Shown piece by piece: positions 61,114-64,000 of a DNA stretch of 64,000 bases. The notes beneath the pieces are model-generated. The model was given only the letters and a program-made list of their open reading frames with translations. It searched no databases and had not been told where the DNA came from. Made by a program: the position numbers and the translations under genes. The DNA is taken from contig NC_064761.1 in NCBI RefSeq assembly GCF_011397635.1, positions 28,499,643 to 28,563,642 on the forward strand. Reading direction: 5' to 3'. This DNA is from Epinephelus fuscoguttatus (lineage: Eukaryota > Chordata > Actinopteri > Perciformes > Serranidae). The stretch's first letter is position 1; each line of letters begins with the position of its first letter.

Positions 61114-64000
61114 AACCACCATATAGAACTCTTCTCTCTTAACAAACTGTCTGTTCAATGTAACTACTACATAAATAATATTTGTGGGTTTTTAAAGATA
61201 ATAAAAAAGCTGCTGCTTGGCCAATGCTAATATTGTACACAAACATATGTGCGTGCAAAGGTTTCTCTGACTTCCGTCTGCTTTTCTTGTCAGAGAGGAA
61301 GCTCTCACAGACAGGAACTATCTTGACAAATAAAATTCACAGTCTTTGGTTTTGTTACTGTTGGTGACATATTAACTGTTTAATGGGTGATTCAGTGAAA
61401 AGGCCTGGCAGCTTAATGCTGGAGAGCCGCTTCAGATCAAGCAAAAGAGCCGATCTGGGAAGTTTTTCCTCCCACACGCTGATTGTCTAGATAAAAAAGA
61501 ACTCAATAAAGGTCAAAGTCTTACTGAATTGACTCCCCAGTGCGGCACATCACAAAGAGGAAGTGATGAGCTCCAGTGCTAATGCTTTAGAGGTCACAGT
61601 TTAAACACTCCACCACCTTCTCCATCAAATGAAACTGTTTTCAGCATTAGGTGTGTCCTGTTACAAAGTGAAGCTGCAGACACAGTTTCACAAGTCATTC
61701 AACAGTTTCAGTTTCTGTAAGCGTTCCTTTTTCTCTGCATTCAACATTCACATCACAGAGCAGAAATAACCTAGCCCGCCATTAGGGCCCAAGTGGCCTC
61801 CCAGCCATTTTCTAATTCATAATGAAAAGAAACTGAATTTTTTTTGTACTTCAGTGAAAACAAGGTGCCAGAGTGCATAAAAAGCATCAAATTCTAGTTT
61901 GTTTATCAAAAAAGTGCCAGGGGATGACTCCCCAGATCCCCAGACAGAGACAATGCATTTTCACTCGCAACTCATCAAATACTAATACTTATCAATCGAA
62001 TATGAAGCACTAGGTCCCCCTCCTGCATCAGTTTTGGATGTTCAGGGACAGCATGTCAATTTACGGTCATTACATCTATTGTTTCTTTACAAAAAAAAAC
62101 AAAACAAAAAATCACTTCAGTTTTAACAGAAAATATAGTTTCTACTAGTTAAAATAGTCTTTCTCAAAATAAACGTAGAAAATAGGTAAAAAGAACTCGA
62201 TTTGGGCAACAAGAGCACATGGCTAGGTTTTTAAAAAAGGAATCGTAGTTTGGCTTAAAATAAGAACACTTGTCACTAGTGTAATATAACGTCATGTGAT
62301 ATACGTCAGCATGCTCAACATACTAGCACACCACATTGTTATTGAAACATTTCAATTGACTTTTGGTGTCACACTGGAGACAAACAGTTGGCTCCTAGGT
62401 GAAAGTCCAGAGTTTGTTTGACCCATCCACCTTAATGACCTGCCTGCCCATTTGGAACTTACTTGCTCTTTATACTATTTTAGTTTCCTCTAGCATCAAC
62501 AAATGCCACAACCTGGGTTGTCTCATATACCACTGCTAAATGGTGCCTCTGTGCGACAGTGTCTTACGTTGACAAGCCACAAACCAAACATAGGTATTTG
62601 GCGGCATCAGAGTGAGACCAGGTTGGACAGAGACACTGGCTCAACCCTGAATGTCCTCAAACTCTAGAAACACCCCTGCGTACACCTGTGGTTGCTGTGA
62701 CTGGCTCTTGCTCTTGGCCTCCTGTCCTTTTGCAAAAGTGGCCCCCAGGCAAAGTAACTTGAGTAACCCTGGTGTAGCAGATTCATGTGCAACAGAAAAC
62801 TGCAGCTGGGGAGGACAAAACATGACTCCTTCAGGCATGTGACAATACATTTGTACAAAATTATCTTAAAAATGAAATATAAACCCAGTTAAGAGCAAGA
62901 AATTATACTTGTAATTAAAAGAAAATTAACAAAATGCCACTGACCAAGTCGAGAAACATGACCCATCTGTTAAAGCATTCAGTTCGACTGTTAATCTTCT
63001 TATAATAGAGAAATTTTTAATGACTTCCATAGTCTTTATCACAGTATACAATTGTGCAGTTAAAGAGAATGACACAGCACAACTAGGTGGCAACATAGAT
63101 GAATGTAAACTGTATCTTAATTAACAGGCAACAGTCAGACCTGTGGAGGTTTGATGAGGTTTAATTTGATACAAATATTCGCAAAATGAAATTAAAATAA
63201 AATTTAGGCCACATAAGTCAATCCGATTAATGGGAAATAAATCTTTGGGTAAAATTGAGTAAAATGATCAAATGATGTTTATCCATTTCTTATGAATAAT
63301 TTTATTACTCAACTTATCAGGACATTTTTTTTCACTTACACCCATGTCTAACTATTTTTCAAACCAACTTCAGAATAATTTTGTGAAATTGTATACACCT
63401 ATAGCTTATTTCCTACAAAGTCAAGTTTAATCTTCCATATCTTTATTAAAGTTTGTAATCCTTCATTAAGTTCTTCTTTGAAAATTTTTTTCATGTGTTT
63501 ATAAACTGGGTTTTGGGTGACCAGTTTTTTTACATTTCTTTTTTATTACAAGTAAAATTCAAATACCAAATCTAAACAAAACACATAAAATACTCTTCCT
63601 CATACTGATGGGTCTCCAAAAAATAAAAAGGTGTAAATATAACGAGCTGAAACATTTTTTTTAAGAATCTCATTTTTAATAAATCATCAAAACACATATC
63701 TACAAAATGTGTAGATCAATAAGATTTATGAACCTTCAGTACAATCATTGTAGGATTTTATTTACAGCTGCTGAATTATTTAATTTATTCCCCGATGAAA
63801 TGCATCAATGATCAGCGATGAAATCCAAATTCAGGTGGGAATGCTAAAGATATGGTAACATAGACCTGGTGATGATTACACACGACTCAAAGAACTACTG
63901 AGCAGCTCATTGTTCAGATGACATTTAGGCCAAACTGCATTTTTTTTTTTTTAATCAAGCAATTAATTTGATCTGTGAGAGCCAGTTAAACCAAAATTGT
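61114..64000. other. Intergenic DNA to the window end
   Basis: I recognise no gene, RNA gene or bounded element. A stretch near 62200-62300 resembles the sequence at 9705-9790 (GCACATGG-T-GGTTT). Composition becomes more AT-rich after 62850. Any gene here would have to be supported by sequence outside the window. Confidence 0.45.

Overview
The window reads as a teleost fish genome, probably a spiny-rayed (percomorph-type) fish. It has vertebrate genes split by GT-AG introns and AT-rich intergenic DNA. Its interspersed repeats are those typical of fish: an RTE-type LINE, Tc1, many short hAT and TTAA-site elements, and CA/GATA microsatellites. No prokaryotic features, tRNA, rRNA or CRISPR were seen.

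Four protein-coding genes can be built exon by exon with consistent splice phases. (1) 11466-16601 (+) is a CC chemokine, best matched to ccl25, with a TATA box and one GC-AG intron. (2) 21537-33623 (-) is an 11-exon excitatory amino acid (glutamate) transporter of 579 residues, best called slc1a6 (EAAT4), with probable non-coding 5' exons reaching about 36 kb. (3) 45676-50823 (-) is tax1bp3, a single-PDZ-domain protein of 141 residues in four exons. (4) 55648-59583 (-) is hsh2d, a 353-residue SH2 adaptor with five coding exons and an upstream untranslated exon. From general knowledge, the human relatives CCL25, SLC1A6 and HSH2D all lie on 19p13, which supports the three names together; TAX1BP3 lies elsewhere (17p13). 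The genes do not form one pathway: an immune chemokine, a neural/glial transporter, a PDZ scaffold antagonist and a haematopoietic signalling adaptor.

The rest is mobile-element debris. The richest piece is 2891-7760, where an old terminal-inverted-repeat element holds a hAT element (8-bp target duplication), which holds a full-length 3.28 kb RTE-like LINE (16-bp target duplication). Other well-bounded insertions are a hAT derivative that still carries a BED zinc-finger exon (17551-18651), hAT elements at 25180-25508, 32034-32575 and 46429-46947, a decayed Tc1 element (37296-38477), TTAA-flanked elements (51753-52343 and 56172-57451), a 5'-truncated LINE tail (60814-61104) and a second LINE tail (47300-47745). 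Many of these sit inside introns of the four genes.

No wholly new gene system was recognised. The most useful points are the nested transposons, the BED-finger hAT derivative, the GC-AG chemokine intron, the glycosylation-rich exon of the transporter, and several perfect hairpins.
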